Of a stretch of 64,000 nucleotides of DNA, positions 56,927-64,000 are shown piece by piece. How positions within the stretch are numbered: position 1 is the first letter of the stretch; every line of letters starts with the position of its first letter. The notes beneath the pieces are model-generated. The model was not told the DNA's origin and made no database searches. It saw nothing but the letters and a program-made list of their open reading frames with translations. The translations under genes were made by a program, and so were the position numbers. This stretch comes from Chryseobacterium candidae (lineage in GTDB: Bacteria > Bacteroidota > Bacteroidia > Flavobacteriales > Weeksellaceae), in the NCBI RefSeq assembly GCF_004916905.1, contig NZ_SDLV01000023.1, positions 62,001 through 126,000 on the forward strand, read 5' to 3'.

Positions 56927-57514
56927 TTAGTGAAAAAATTGGTAATGTCCCTCATTTGCCCATTTCAACATTGGACGATCTCCGGAAGTATCACCAAATG
57001 CAATAATTTTATCATATCTGGAATCATTAATTTCTTCTTTGATTCTTACGAGCTTTTCATTTCCATTGCAGTTTTTTCCTACAAAATTTCCGGTGAAAAC
57101 CCCGTTCTTGAACTCTGCCCGCGTAGACACAAGCTCCATTTTAAGTTCTTCCGCGAAAGGTTTCACCCAGATATCTAGTGAAGCGGTTACCAATAAACTC
57201 TGTGTATTATTCCTATCGATATTTTTTATAAAGTCTAACGCATTTTCCCTCACTATTTTAGGATAATGCTGCTCAAAAAACTGTTTAGACTTCTGTTCTA
57301 TTTTCTCCTGGGTCTGTCCCCTTAAAATAGAACCGATAAAGCTTTTTTTCACTTTTTCCGTTTCGGCCAGTTTCAGCTTCAGCAGGATAAAAAGAGGCAC
57401 ATGTCTTAAAAATTGTATACGGTATTTTGTAGAATCGTAAAATTTAAGATACATAAACATGGTATCCTTATATGTCAGGGTTCCGTCAAAATCAAAACAA
57501 TACAATTTTTTCAT
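56927..57514 (-). CDS. HAD-IB family phosphatase
   Basis: 195 residues. FDFDGTLTYKDT (nucleophile D8, acid D10), LLVTASLD (motif II), K in GNEKLVRI and GDTSGDRPML (motif IV). Subclass IB, like phosphoserine phosphatase. In this operon it may remove the 5-phosphate of polyprenyl-phosphoribose, the step between the UbiA-type transferase and the DprE1/DprE2-like enzymes; that is inference from position. Confidence 0.83.
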   Translation of the reverse strand: MKKLYCFDFDGTLTYKDTMFMYLKFYDSTKYRIQFLRHVPLFILLKLKLAETEKVKKSFIGSILRGQTQEKIEQKSKQFFEQHYPKIVRENALDFIKNIDRNNTQSLLVTASLDIWVKPFAEELKMELVSTRAEFKNGVFTGNFVGKNCNGNEKLVRIKEEINDSRYDKIIAFGDTSGDRPMLKWANEGHYQFFH

Positions 57515-57519
57515 TTTTT

Positions 57520-58245
57520 TTAAAGCTTTAATTTTTTAAATATAAATTCAGGGATATTCCTGATAATCATCATGATAATACTCCAAACCGGCAAAACATA
57601 TGCCACATCCTTCTGCTTTTTAAAGGCTTTATAAATACAGGAAGCTGCCTGTTTTGGAGTTGCTGTCAGTTTCGGATTTAAAGACAGGCCTTCTGTCATC
57701 TTAGTTGCCATAAACCCAGGCTTTATTGTAAGAACATGTACTTTCTTATCAAAAAGATAGTTCCTCAAACCGCTCAGGTAAGCCGTAAAAGCGGCTTTTG
57801 CACTTCCATAGATAAAATTACTCTGTCTCCCTCTGTCTCCTGCCACTGATGAAAGCCCGATAATCGTTCCGGATCTTCTGCTTTCAAACTTATGGGCAAA
57901 ATAATTCATCACAGGAACCAGTTTTGAATAATTAATCTCAATGATACGTTCTGTATTTTTGTTATCATATAATCCTTCTTCGGTTCCTTCTCCCAAATAT
58001 CCTACGGCACAAAATAATACATTTGAATTGATATTATCAAATCTATTATAATCAATTTCTTTTGTCAGATCCAGTTCTACAACTTCCGCCTGCTGCAGAA
58101 ACTTAACATCAATATGCCTTGCAAAACGCTCTGTAGTTTCTTTATTTGAGGTAAAAAGATAGATTTTTTCAAACTTTTCTCCTTCCTGAAGTGCTTTTTC
58201 CACAAAAGCCTGTGCCACTTCAGATGTACTTCCCAGAACTATCAT
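57520..58245 (-). CDS. SDR oxidoreductase, DprE2-like
   Basis: 241 residues. GSTSEVAQAF replaces the usual TGxxxGxG NAD site; GLSSVAGDRGRQSNFIYGSAKAAFTAYL holds the YxxxK catalytic pair. This combination is like DprE2 (decaprenylphosphoryl-2-keto-ribose reductase), which completes the 2-epimerisation started by DprE1. It overlaps the DprE1-like gene by one base and is six bases from the HAD gene. Confidence 0.85.
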   Translation of the reverse strand: MIVLGSTSEVAQAFVEKALQEGEKFEKIYLFTSNKETTERFARHIDVKFLQQAEVVELDLTKEIDYNRFDNINSNVLFCAVGYLGEGTEEGLYDNKNTERIIEINYSKLVPVMNYFAHKFESRRSGTIIGLSSVAGDRGRQSNFIYGSAKAAFTAYLSGLRNYLFDKKVHVLTIKPGFMATKMTEGLSLNPKLTATPKQAASCIYKAFKKQKDVAYVLPVWSIIMMIIRNIPEFIFKKLKL

Positions 58246-59564
58246 TATGAATTGTTATTTATGATTCTTTTGTGCTGTAAAGACACAAATTTAGGATTTT
58301 GAATATTTTTCAGGTAACTGGTCAATGATGATCTGCTCATACTGTCTTTGGTAAGATAAATTCTCCCTCCAAACTCCTGAACAATAGCATCAAGCTGATC
58401 TACCAGTTTTTTCAGTTTTGAATTAACTTTAAAATCCAGAGCCAATGTATACCCTTCAACAGGGAATGAATTGTAAGCCTGAGGATTGTTTTTTCCAAAA
58501 AGTTTTAAAACAGCCAGGAATGATCCGTTTCCGCTATTCGCTATCGTTTCAAGGATTTTTCTCATTCCTTCTTTTCCTGTTTCTTTAGGAATCACCATTT
58601 GGTACTGTATAAATCCTGATTTGCCATAGATTTTATTCCAGTCATTAACAGCATCCAAAGGATAGAAAAACGTCTCATAATCGATAAAATTCTTAACTTC
58701 CTTCTTAGACTGTTTCTTATAGTATAACCAATTAAATATTTTTACGGTAAGGGCATTCAGTACAAATCCCGGAAAATAAAACGGAACTGTAGGAGAAAAT
58801 TTCTTCTTCAATCTCAAAGGTGTTTTGGAAAAACTCTGGGGAAGTTCATGCTGGAAAGCATGTTCTCCTCTCATCAGAATACTTCTTCCGATATTTTTTC
58901 CTTTCTGAAGACAATCAATCCAGGCAACCGTGTAGGTCCAGCTTTCGCTTTCATCAAACAGTTTAAAGATCTCATCCAGATTATCCGCTTTGATGCTTTC
59001 CTGGCGAATGTATGCAGATTCTATATTTTTAAGTTTAAATTTTGCGGTAAGAATAATTCCTGTAAGTCCCATTCCTCCAATGGTAGCCCAGAACTTTTCC
59101 ACATTCTCTTCTCTGGAACAGGTAATAATTTCACCTTTCTCAGTCATTAGCTTAAACTCAATCACATATTCTGAAAAACATCCTTCTGCATGATGGTTTT
59201 TTCCATGAACATCGGAAGCGATAGCACCTCCTACTGATACAAATTTTGTCCCGGGAGTAACGTATAGAAAGTATCCCTGTGGAACTGCTATTTCCAGTAC
59301 ATCTGAAAGCAGCACTCCGGATTCACATTCTATGATGCCGTTCAAACGGTCAAAATTGATAAATTTATTTAATTTTTTAGTTGAAAATATAGATTCTCCC
59401 AACGAAGCATCTCCGTAGCATCTTCCATTTCCCCTTGCAATAACTTCGTTGTGATTGAGTACAAATTCTTTTATTTTTCTGAAACTGTCCTCAGATCTCA
59501 TTTCCTTCTCTACTATTGGGAAATTCCCCCAGTTTGTAACTTTCTGTGTGAAATTCGGTTTCAT
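58245..59564 (-). CDS. FAD-binding oxidoreductase, DprE1-like
   Basis: 439 residues. FAD_binding_4 domain with GRCYGDASLGESIF and TPGTKFVSVGGAIASDVHGKNHH (covalent-type FAD family without the second anchor), C-terminal ALO-like domain. Like DprE1, which oxidises the 2-OH of decaprenylphosphoryl ribose to a ketone. Overlaps the UbiA-type gene by 4 bp. Confidence 0.87.
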   Translation of the reverse strand: MKPNFTQKVTNWGNFPIVEKEMRSEDSFRKIKEFVLNHNEVIARGNGRCYGDASLGESIFSTKKLNKFINFDRLNGIIECESGVLLSDVLEIAVPQGYFLYVTPGTKFVSVGGAIASDVHGKNHHAEGCFSEYVIEFKLMTEKGEIITCSREENVEKFWATIGGMGLTGIILTAKFKLKNIESAYIRQESIKADNLDEIFKLFDESESWTYTVAWIDCLQKGKNIGRSILMRGEHAFQHELPQSFSKTPLRLKKKFSPTVPFYFPGFVLNALTVKIFNWLYYKKQSKKEVKNFIDYETFFYPLDAVNDWNKIYGKSGFIQYQMVIPKETGKEGMRKILETIANSGNGSFLAVLKLFGKNNPQAYNSFPVEGYTLALDFKVNSKLKKLVDQLDAIVQEFGGRIYLTKDSMSRSSLTSYLKNIQNPKFVSLQHKRIINNNS

Positions 59565-60448
59565 TTCTTAAAATAAATTTGAATTAAAAATGCAACTACC
59601 CAAAGCAATAAGGTAACCTGTATATAACGGTCTCTGTAAACAATTTTTGTTGGAGATTCCGTTCTGTTGTAAACAAGGGTCTGCTGAAGATATCTTAACA
59701 ACGCAAATACAACAAAAATTACGGTATAAAAAACTCTTTCGTGAAATCTTTCCTGAACTTCCGGAGAAAGGGTAAACATGAGATAGCAGACAATAGCCAG
59801 TGTAATAGAAATGGACAAAGCAATATCAGCAAACTGAACGTTATATCCATCCAGCGCTTTTCTTGTTTTTCCTGAAACCTGTGCATTGATAAGTTCGCCT
59901 CTTCTTTTTCCTATAGCCAGTACCAAAGCCAATACAAATGTAAGCAGGATCGCCCACTGTGAGATACTTATTCCTGTAATATAACCTCCGGCCAATACAC
60001 GCAGAACAAATCCTATGGCAATAATAAAGATATCAATGATAGGAACATGCTTCAGCCTGAAAGTATAGGCAAGATTCATCACCACATAAAAAACTATGAT
60101 GATGGCAAATTTCCAAAGTAATTCATGGAAATAAATTTTTGTAAAGAATACAAGAGCAATATCTACCACAATAAGACCGATAAGAATTCCTACGGCTTTT
60201 GATTTTGAAATAGCACCACTGGCCAAAGGTCTTCTCCTTTTCTCTGGGTGTTTTCGGTCTGCTTCAATATCGTTATAATCATTCAGTATATAGACCACAC
60301 TTGCTGCAAGTGAAAATATAACGAATGCAAAAATGCTCTTGAGAAGCAGATCTATATTGGTAATATTACCTGAAAAGAAAAGAGGGACAAATACAAAAAG
60401 GTTTTTCACCCATTGCTCCACACGGAGCAGCTTTAAATATTTCTTCAT
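59561..60448 (-). CDS. UbiA-family polyprenyl-phosphate phosphoribosyltransferase
   Basis: 295 residues, eight or nine membrane helices. The signature NDYNDIEADRKHPEKRRRPLASGAI (first DxxxD motif) is that of the UbiA branch with Rv3806c, which moves phosphoribose from PRPP to decaprenyl phosphate. First gene of the operon running to trxA. The lipid carrier here is probably a different polyprenol. Confidence 0.87.
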   Translation of the reverse strand: MKKYLKLLRVEQWVKNLFVFVPLFFSGNITNIDLLLKSIFAFVIFSLAASVVYILNDYNDIEADRKHPEKRRRPLASGAISKSKAVGILIGLIVVDIALVFFTKIYFHELLWKFAIIIVFYVVMNLAYTFRLKHVPIIDIFIIAIGFVLRVLAGGYITGISISQWAILLTFVLALVLAIGKRRGELINAQVSGKTRKALDGYNVQFADIALSISITLAIVCYLMFTLSPEVQERFHERVFYTVIFVVFALLRYLQQTLVYNRTESPTKIVYRDRYIQVTLLLWVVAFLIQIYFKK

Positions 60449-60506
60449 TTATGTTATTCCAAATACAAAAATAATAAATTCAAAATTTCTAGCATAAAAA
60501 TACAAA

Positions 60507-60526
60507 AAAAACCGCCGGGGCGGTCT
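60507..60526 (-). terminator. Terminator of the OmpA-family gene
   Basis: On the minus strand GACCGCCCCGGCGG, then eight T. The stem is short but GC-rich. Confidence 0.65.
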
Positions 60527-60555
60527 TTTACGAAAATATTTATATATTAAATTAA

Positions 60556-61245
60556 CTATTGGCCTTGTTTGGCATCGTTAATCATCTTTTCATTGGCAGT
60601 AATAGCAAACTCTACTCTTCTGTTTTTAGCTCTTCCTTCATCGGTATCGTTGCTAGCTACAGGCATAGCTTCACCTTCACCTTTTGTAAACATTCTGGCT
60701 GATGCAATTCCTTTTCCTACCAGGTATGACTTCACAGCGTCTGCTCTTCTTTGAGAAAGCTTAAGGTTGTAAGCATCTGCACCCTTGCTGTCTGTGTAAC
60801 CATAGATATTAATATTCGTATCTGGATTATTAACCAGTACTTCAGCTAATTTGTCAAGGTTTGTTTGTGCAACAGAAGTAAGGTTTGAAGAGTCGAAAGC
60901 AAAGTTTACAATACTTTCATTCATGGTTACCTTAATACCGTCTCCTACTCTTTCTACCTGAGCTCCCGGCAAAGTTTCTTTAATATCTTTTGCCTGCTTA
61001 TCCATTTTGTTACCAATAACGTTACCTGCAACACCACCTATAATACCTCCCAATATAGCTCCGATAGCTCCGTTTCCTCCTTTCCCTACATTGTTACCAA
61101 GGATACCCCCAATTACGGCTCCCGAAGCAACCCCTACTGCTGTACCTTTTTGTTGGTGATTTGAATTCTGAACCGCTTCACAGCTTGTCAATAATAATGC
61201 TGATGATAAGAAAAGGGCTCCTACGTATGTTTTTGTAAATTTCAT
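60556..61245 (-). CDS. OmpA-family lipoprotein with glycine-zipper
   Basis: 229 residues. Lipobox LLTSC (Cys22), then a Gly-rich segment (~38-85) with GGILGNNVGKGG and GGIIGGVAGNVIG (glycine zipper), and a C-terminal OmpA domain (~115-215) with IYGYTDSKGADAYN, LSQRRADAVKSYL and NRRVEF for peptidoglycan binding. Anchors outer membrane to wall. 26 bp after the lipocalin-like gene ends upstream; probably one transcript. Confidence 0.9.
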   Translation of the reverse strand: MKFTKTYVGALFLSSALLLTSCEAVQNSNHQQKGTAVGVASGAVIGGILGNNVGKGGNGAIGAILGGIIGGVAGNVIGNKMDKQAKDIKETLPGAQVERVGDGIKVTMNESIVNFAFDSSNLTSVAQTNLDKLAEVLVNNPDTNINIYGYTDSKGADAYNLKLSQRRADAVKSYLVGKGIASARMFTKGEGEAMPVASNDTDEGRAKNRRVEFAITANEKMINDAKQGQ

Positions 61246-61271
61246 TTTTTTTGATCTTTTATGTTGATAAA

Positions 61272-61763
61272 TTATTTCATTCCTGTTCTCTGGAAGTTGT
61301 AAACTACTTTTACATTACCTCCTTCAAAAGGAACATCTTGCTCAAGTGAAAACTGATCTGTAGTCTGATTGATCATTGTAAGGCTGTAACCTGCTGTATT
61401 TTGTTTAGCTTTTGTGCCTGAAGCAATTTTTTTAAACATAAACGTATTACCGCCTTTTACTTCAAATTTGATGGGCTGTGTAATTGCCGGGCAATCTCCA
61501 CCCCCGTTTAAAGTATAAGCTCCTGTCCAGTTATTGGGAATCAATCTCCAGTGGCTTCCTACGAAACACTGTGCGTCTGCACCTTCGTCAAAAGGCTTAA
61601 TTTTATAACCTTTATCATAATCTATGCTTACAATCTGCCAGTCTCCTTTCATTTTCAGGAAGTCGGCTCTTTGATTTTGAGATGTAGCTGCTTTGTTAAC
61701 AGAGGAACACGAAACTGCAAAAAGTGATGTTCCCAACATCCCTGCAAGTAGTAACTTTTTCAT
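61272..61763 (-). CDS. Lipocalin-like lipoprotein
   Basis: 163 residues. Lipobox AVSC (Cys19). Body starts LKMKGDWQIVSIDYD, the GxW of lipocalins, and contains HWRLIPNNWTGAYTLN and FQRTG at the end; resembles the small lipocalin-like proteins of Bacteroidota. The ligand is unknown. First of a two-gene unit with the OmpA-family gene. Confidence 0.8.
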   Translation of the reverse strand: MKKLLLAGMLGTSLFAVSCSSVNKAATSQNQRADFLKMKGDWQIVSIDYDKGYKIKPFDEGADAQCFVGSHWRLIPNNWTGAYTLNGGGDCPAITQPIKFEVKGGNTFMFKKIASGTKAKQNTAGYSLTMINQTTDQFSLEQDVPFEGGNVKVVYNFQRTGMK

Positions 61764-61832
61764 TTTGTTGTTTATTATTTTGTTACTATAAAGTTACAAA
61801 AAACCGTGCCAAAATTTAAAATAAAAAATAAA

Positions 61833-61854
61833 AAGTCCGAAAAAATCCGGACTC
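61833..61854 (-). terminator. Terminator of the S8 protease gene
   Basis: On the minus strand AGTCCG pairs with CGGACT, loop of eight, then TTTTTA. Confidence 0.7.
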
Positions 61855-61887
61855 TTTATGGTTTCTCCTTAAATACAGTGAGATAAA

Positions 61888-63570
61888 TTATTTTTTAACA
61901 GCCTTTTTTACGGATTTCGAAGGCTTGGCAGTGCCTGAAGGTTTACCTTTATAGAAATTGGTATAGGCATATTCTGCGGCCTTTTTCAGGTCAATAACTC
62001 CACCAGCCTGAGATTGGTCTCCAAATCCATTTGCTGTACTTGGATTGCTGCTTTTCACAAGAGCTTCAATGATCTGATAAGGTTTAAGATCCGGCATATA
62101 AGCCAGTAAAACAGCCGCTCCTCCGGCTACCACAGGGGAAGCCATAGAAGTACCCTGAAGGTATTTATATTCATTTTTAGGAACGGTAGAATAGATTTCC
62201 TCTCCCGGAGCAAAAACGTTGACCATTTTTTTATTGTAATTAGAAAAATCTGCTCTCAGGGCATTATTTTTATTGGTACTTGCTCCTACTACAAGAACGT
62301 TGCTTACAAATGGCTTTTCGTCTGTAATGTCTTTAAAGTTGGTAGGATATGCCAGATGTTCTGCTACATCTTCATTTTCGTTACCAGCAGCCTTCACTAA
62401 AAGGACACCTCTATCTTCAGCATATTTGAAAGCATCCCAAACAACATTTTTACCGGGAGAAACCGGTTTTCCAAAGCTCATGTTTAATACTTTCGCTCCG
62501 TTATCTACTGCATATCTGATGGCATTGGCAACATCTTTATCTCTTTCATCTCCATTCGGGACTGTTCTTACAGACATGATTTTAGCCACTTTGGAAGCGA
62601 CTCCGTACTGAACTTCTTTTCCTTGAGGAAGTCCGGCAATAATACCTGCCACGTGAGTTCCATGTTCTGCGTCCGGTCCTTCATAATGATTATTTCCATA
62701 GATTTTTTCAGAATAATCATCATAGTTATCCCCTACAATCTCTTTTCTTGGATCATATGAAAGGTCATATTGTTTTGCTGCAGGAGCAAAGTGATCGATT
62801 GCTTCTTTCATTTCCTCCTTCATCTTCTTTTCAAACTCTGCTGCTGATTTTCCTTTGAATTCTGGGCTTTGTGAAATCTGGCCTAAAAATTCCATCGCAA
62901 TGGCATCTCTCTGATCTGTAGGAGCTTTGATCCCAGCAATCGTTTCTGCAGTTACAGGCTTACCTCCCAGCAGTTTTACCATATTAGGAATCAGTTCGTT
63001 AAGCATAGAATAGGTTCTGAAGTTCTGCTGAGCCTCGATACTCTTTTTATTGAACATATCTTTGGCTTTCATGTACATCTCAAACTCATCCTTCATCTTA
63101 GCCTGATTGGCTTTATTTTTTGTGGAATCATCTCCTTCGAAAACAGGTTTATATTTGGCAACTACTCTTGTCACCTCCATGTTATCGATATCAATATCAC
63201 CGTTTTTTCCTCCTATAAAGTTCCATCCGTGTACATCATCAATATATCCGTTTCCATCGTCATCTTTTCCGTTTCCGGGAACTTCGTTCGGATTTGACCA
63301 TAGATTCTTTACCAGTCCCGGATGATCTACCTGTACTCCGCTGTCTAACACACCCACCACTACGGTTTTAGGCTTCAGCCCTTTAGATTCCAGGTATTTA
63401 TAAGCATTTGCAGTATTTACCCCATATACTTTTGAAGTTGCAAAATCTTTATGATACCATGTCATAAGATCTTTATCTTCTTTGGGATCAATACTTTTAG
63501 CTTTAGATTCCTGTGCAAAAGAGAAGCTAAAACCTGCCAAAAAAACGGCAGCTAATAATACCTTTTTCAT
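61888..63570 (-). CDS. S8 family (subtilisin-like) serine peptidase with large insertion
   Basis: 560 residues. Signal peptide ending at FAQ (~20). Triad: D76 (GVLDSGVQ), H303 (HGTHVAG), S475 (GTSMASP). The Asp-to-His distance is about 227 residues; in most subtilisins it is a few tens. The inserted part (~140-280) is helical and charged (KAKDMFNKKSIEAQQNF). The C-terminal end is Lys-rich (KPSKSVKKAVKK). Secreted, probably periplasmic. No T9SS sorting domain is seen. Confidence 0.9.
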   Translation of the reverse strand: MKKVLLAAVFLAGFSFSFAQESKAKSIDPKEDKDLMTWYHKDFATSKVYGVNTANAYKYLESKGLKPKTVVVGVLDSGVQVDHPGLVKNLWSNPNEVPGNGKDDDGNGYIDDVHGWNFIGGKNGDIDIDNMEVTRVVAKYKPVFEGDDSTKNKANQAKMKDEFEMYMKAKDMFNKKSIEAQQNFRTYSMLNELIPNMVKLLGGKPVTAETIAGIKAPTDQRDAIAMEFLGQISQSPEFKGKSAAEFEKKMKEEMKEAIDHFAPAAKQYDLSYDPRKEIVGDNYDDYSEKIYGNNHYEGPDAEHGTHVAGIIAGLPQGKEVQYGVASKVAKIMSVRTVPNGDERDKDVANAIRYAVDNGAKVLNMSFGKPVSPGKNVVWDAFKYAEDRGVLLVKAAGNENEDVAEHLAYPTNFKDITDEKPFVSNVLVVGASTNKNNALRADFSNYNKKMVNVFAPGEEIYSTVPKNEYKYLQGTSMASPVVAGGAAVLLAYMPDLKPYQIIEALVKSSNPSTANGFGDQSQAGGVIDLKKAAEYAYTNFYKGKPSGTAKPSKSVKKAVKK

Positions 63571-63663
63571 ATGTTGATATTTAATTTTTTAAAGACTTAT
63601 GCATATTCCCATCGCCACCTGCATCTGTTTTATAGTGAAAATGCCATCAAAGGCGATGGTATG

Positions 63664-64000
63664 CTAATCTAATTGTTTTATATTTTTTATATACACTAAT
63701 GATTCCGGCCCTTTATTACAGATAAGGTCAAGAACCGAAAGATCTTCCAAAAATCCTAATTTATCAGAAAATGTCTGGTAATATTCTTCCATCTGAAATT
63801 CTGAAGGAAGTTTTGCTGAAAACTTTTCTCTGAAATTGATACTGTCAGGATTTTTGATATATTCTTCATTCAAAGAGTGTGCCTTTTCTGTTTTCAGTAT
63901 CTGTTGGATTACTTCTATTCCTTTAAGGTTAAAATCAAGAAGAAACTTTTCTTTAAGGTCAAATATTTTTCTGAACTTGTCTTCGTAATACTCAAAATAA
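63664..64000 (-). CDS. WbqC-family-like protein, C-terminal part (N-terminus beyond window)
   Basis: The frame is open from the right edge to the TAA at 63664, 111 residues visible; its start lies outside. An internal TTG at 63873 is not a convincing start, since the frame stays open upstream. YYQTFSDKLGFLEDLSVLDLICNKGPESLVYI matches the C-terminal WbqC pattern (YxQxF...LSxLDLLxNxG). WbqC proteins are found in some O-antigen loci; function unknown. Confidence 0.75.
   Translation of the reverse strand, partial: YFEYYEDKFRKIFDLKEKFLLDFNLKGIEVIQQILKTEKAHSLNEEYIKNPDSINFREKFSAKLPSEFQMEEYYQTFSDKLGFLEDLSVLDLICNKGPESLVYIKNIKQLD

Overview
The window reads as chromosome of a low-GC Bacteroidota, most likely a Chryseobacterium-like flavobacterium. 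The signs are TssB/TssC of the Bacteroidota-type (subtype iii) type VI secretion system, promoters with the TAnnTTTG -7 box (for example TATCTTTG before tyrS), many short SCK-type lipoprotein signal peptides, M13 peptidases, and Bacteroidota-style Wza/Wzc polysaccharide export genes. No phage, insertion sequence or CRISPR array is visible.

Layout. 1-6.4 kb: edge of a T6SS locus on the minus strand: sheath genes tssB and tssC, a small lipoprotein, and a large protein carrying GH19-like and M23-like peptidoglycan-degrading domains (cut by the left edge). A divergent gene with protein-kinase-like motifs faces it. 6.4-17 kb: two tandem M13 metallopeptidases, a GH18/NodB deacetylase/GT2 fusion, cinA, a DUF7832-like protein and a lipocalin. 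17-23.3 kb: a LytS/LytTR two-component system, split by two small membrane-protein genes, next to a SIMPL-domain and a VWA-domain gene. Both of those genes share the same upstream module: two TTCACCAAGT direct repeats 21 bp apart, then 27 bp, then TAATTTTAC. I regard this as the LytTR regulator's operator and the best find in the window. 23.5-35.4 kb: housekeeping and accessory genes (oxidoreductase, MFS/AraC pair, lipA, ECF-like sigma factor, tyrS, esterase, retropepsin-PDZ protein, L,D-transpeptidase).

35.7-54.7 kb: an 18 kb surface-polysaccharide locus, all on the minus strand, bounded by two identical tRNA-Asp(GTC) genes in the same orientation. It runs from a FlaA1/CapD-type dehydratase through Wza, Wzc, a TviC-like epimerase, a TviB-like dehydrogenase, WecB, Wzx, pyruvyl transferase, glycosyltransferases, an EpsG/Wzy-type polymerase, a CapK/PaaK-like ligase, a beta-helix lipoprotein and a terminal GT4. 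A decayed gene fragment lies outside the tRNA at the low-coordinate end.

54.8-60.5 kb: an operon resembling the actinobacterial polyprenyl-phospho-arabinose pathway (UbiA-type phosphoribosyltransferase, HAD phosphatase, DprE1-like and DprE2-like enzymes) running into a PrcB-like lipoprotein, a cysteine desulfurase and trxA. 60.5-64 kb: OmpA-family and lipocalin-like lipoproteins, a subtilisin-family protease, and the C-terminal part of a WbqC-like protein cut by the right edge.

Intergenic regions hold at least two repeat families: a 50-bp palindromic element (three copies) and degenerate tracts with a strict 7-nt period, mostly just downstream of genes.
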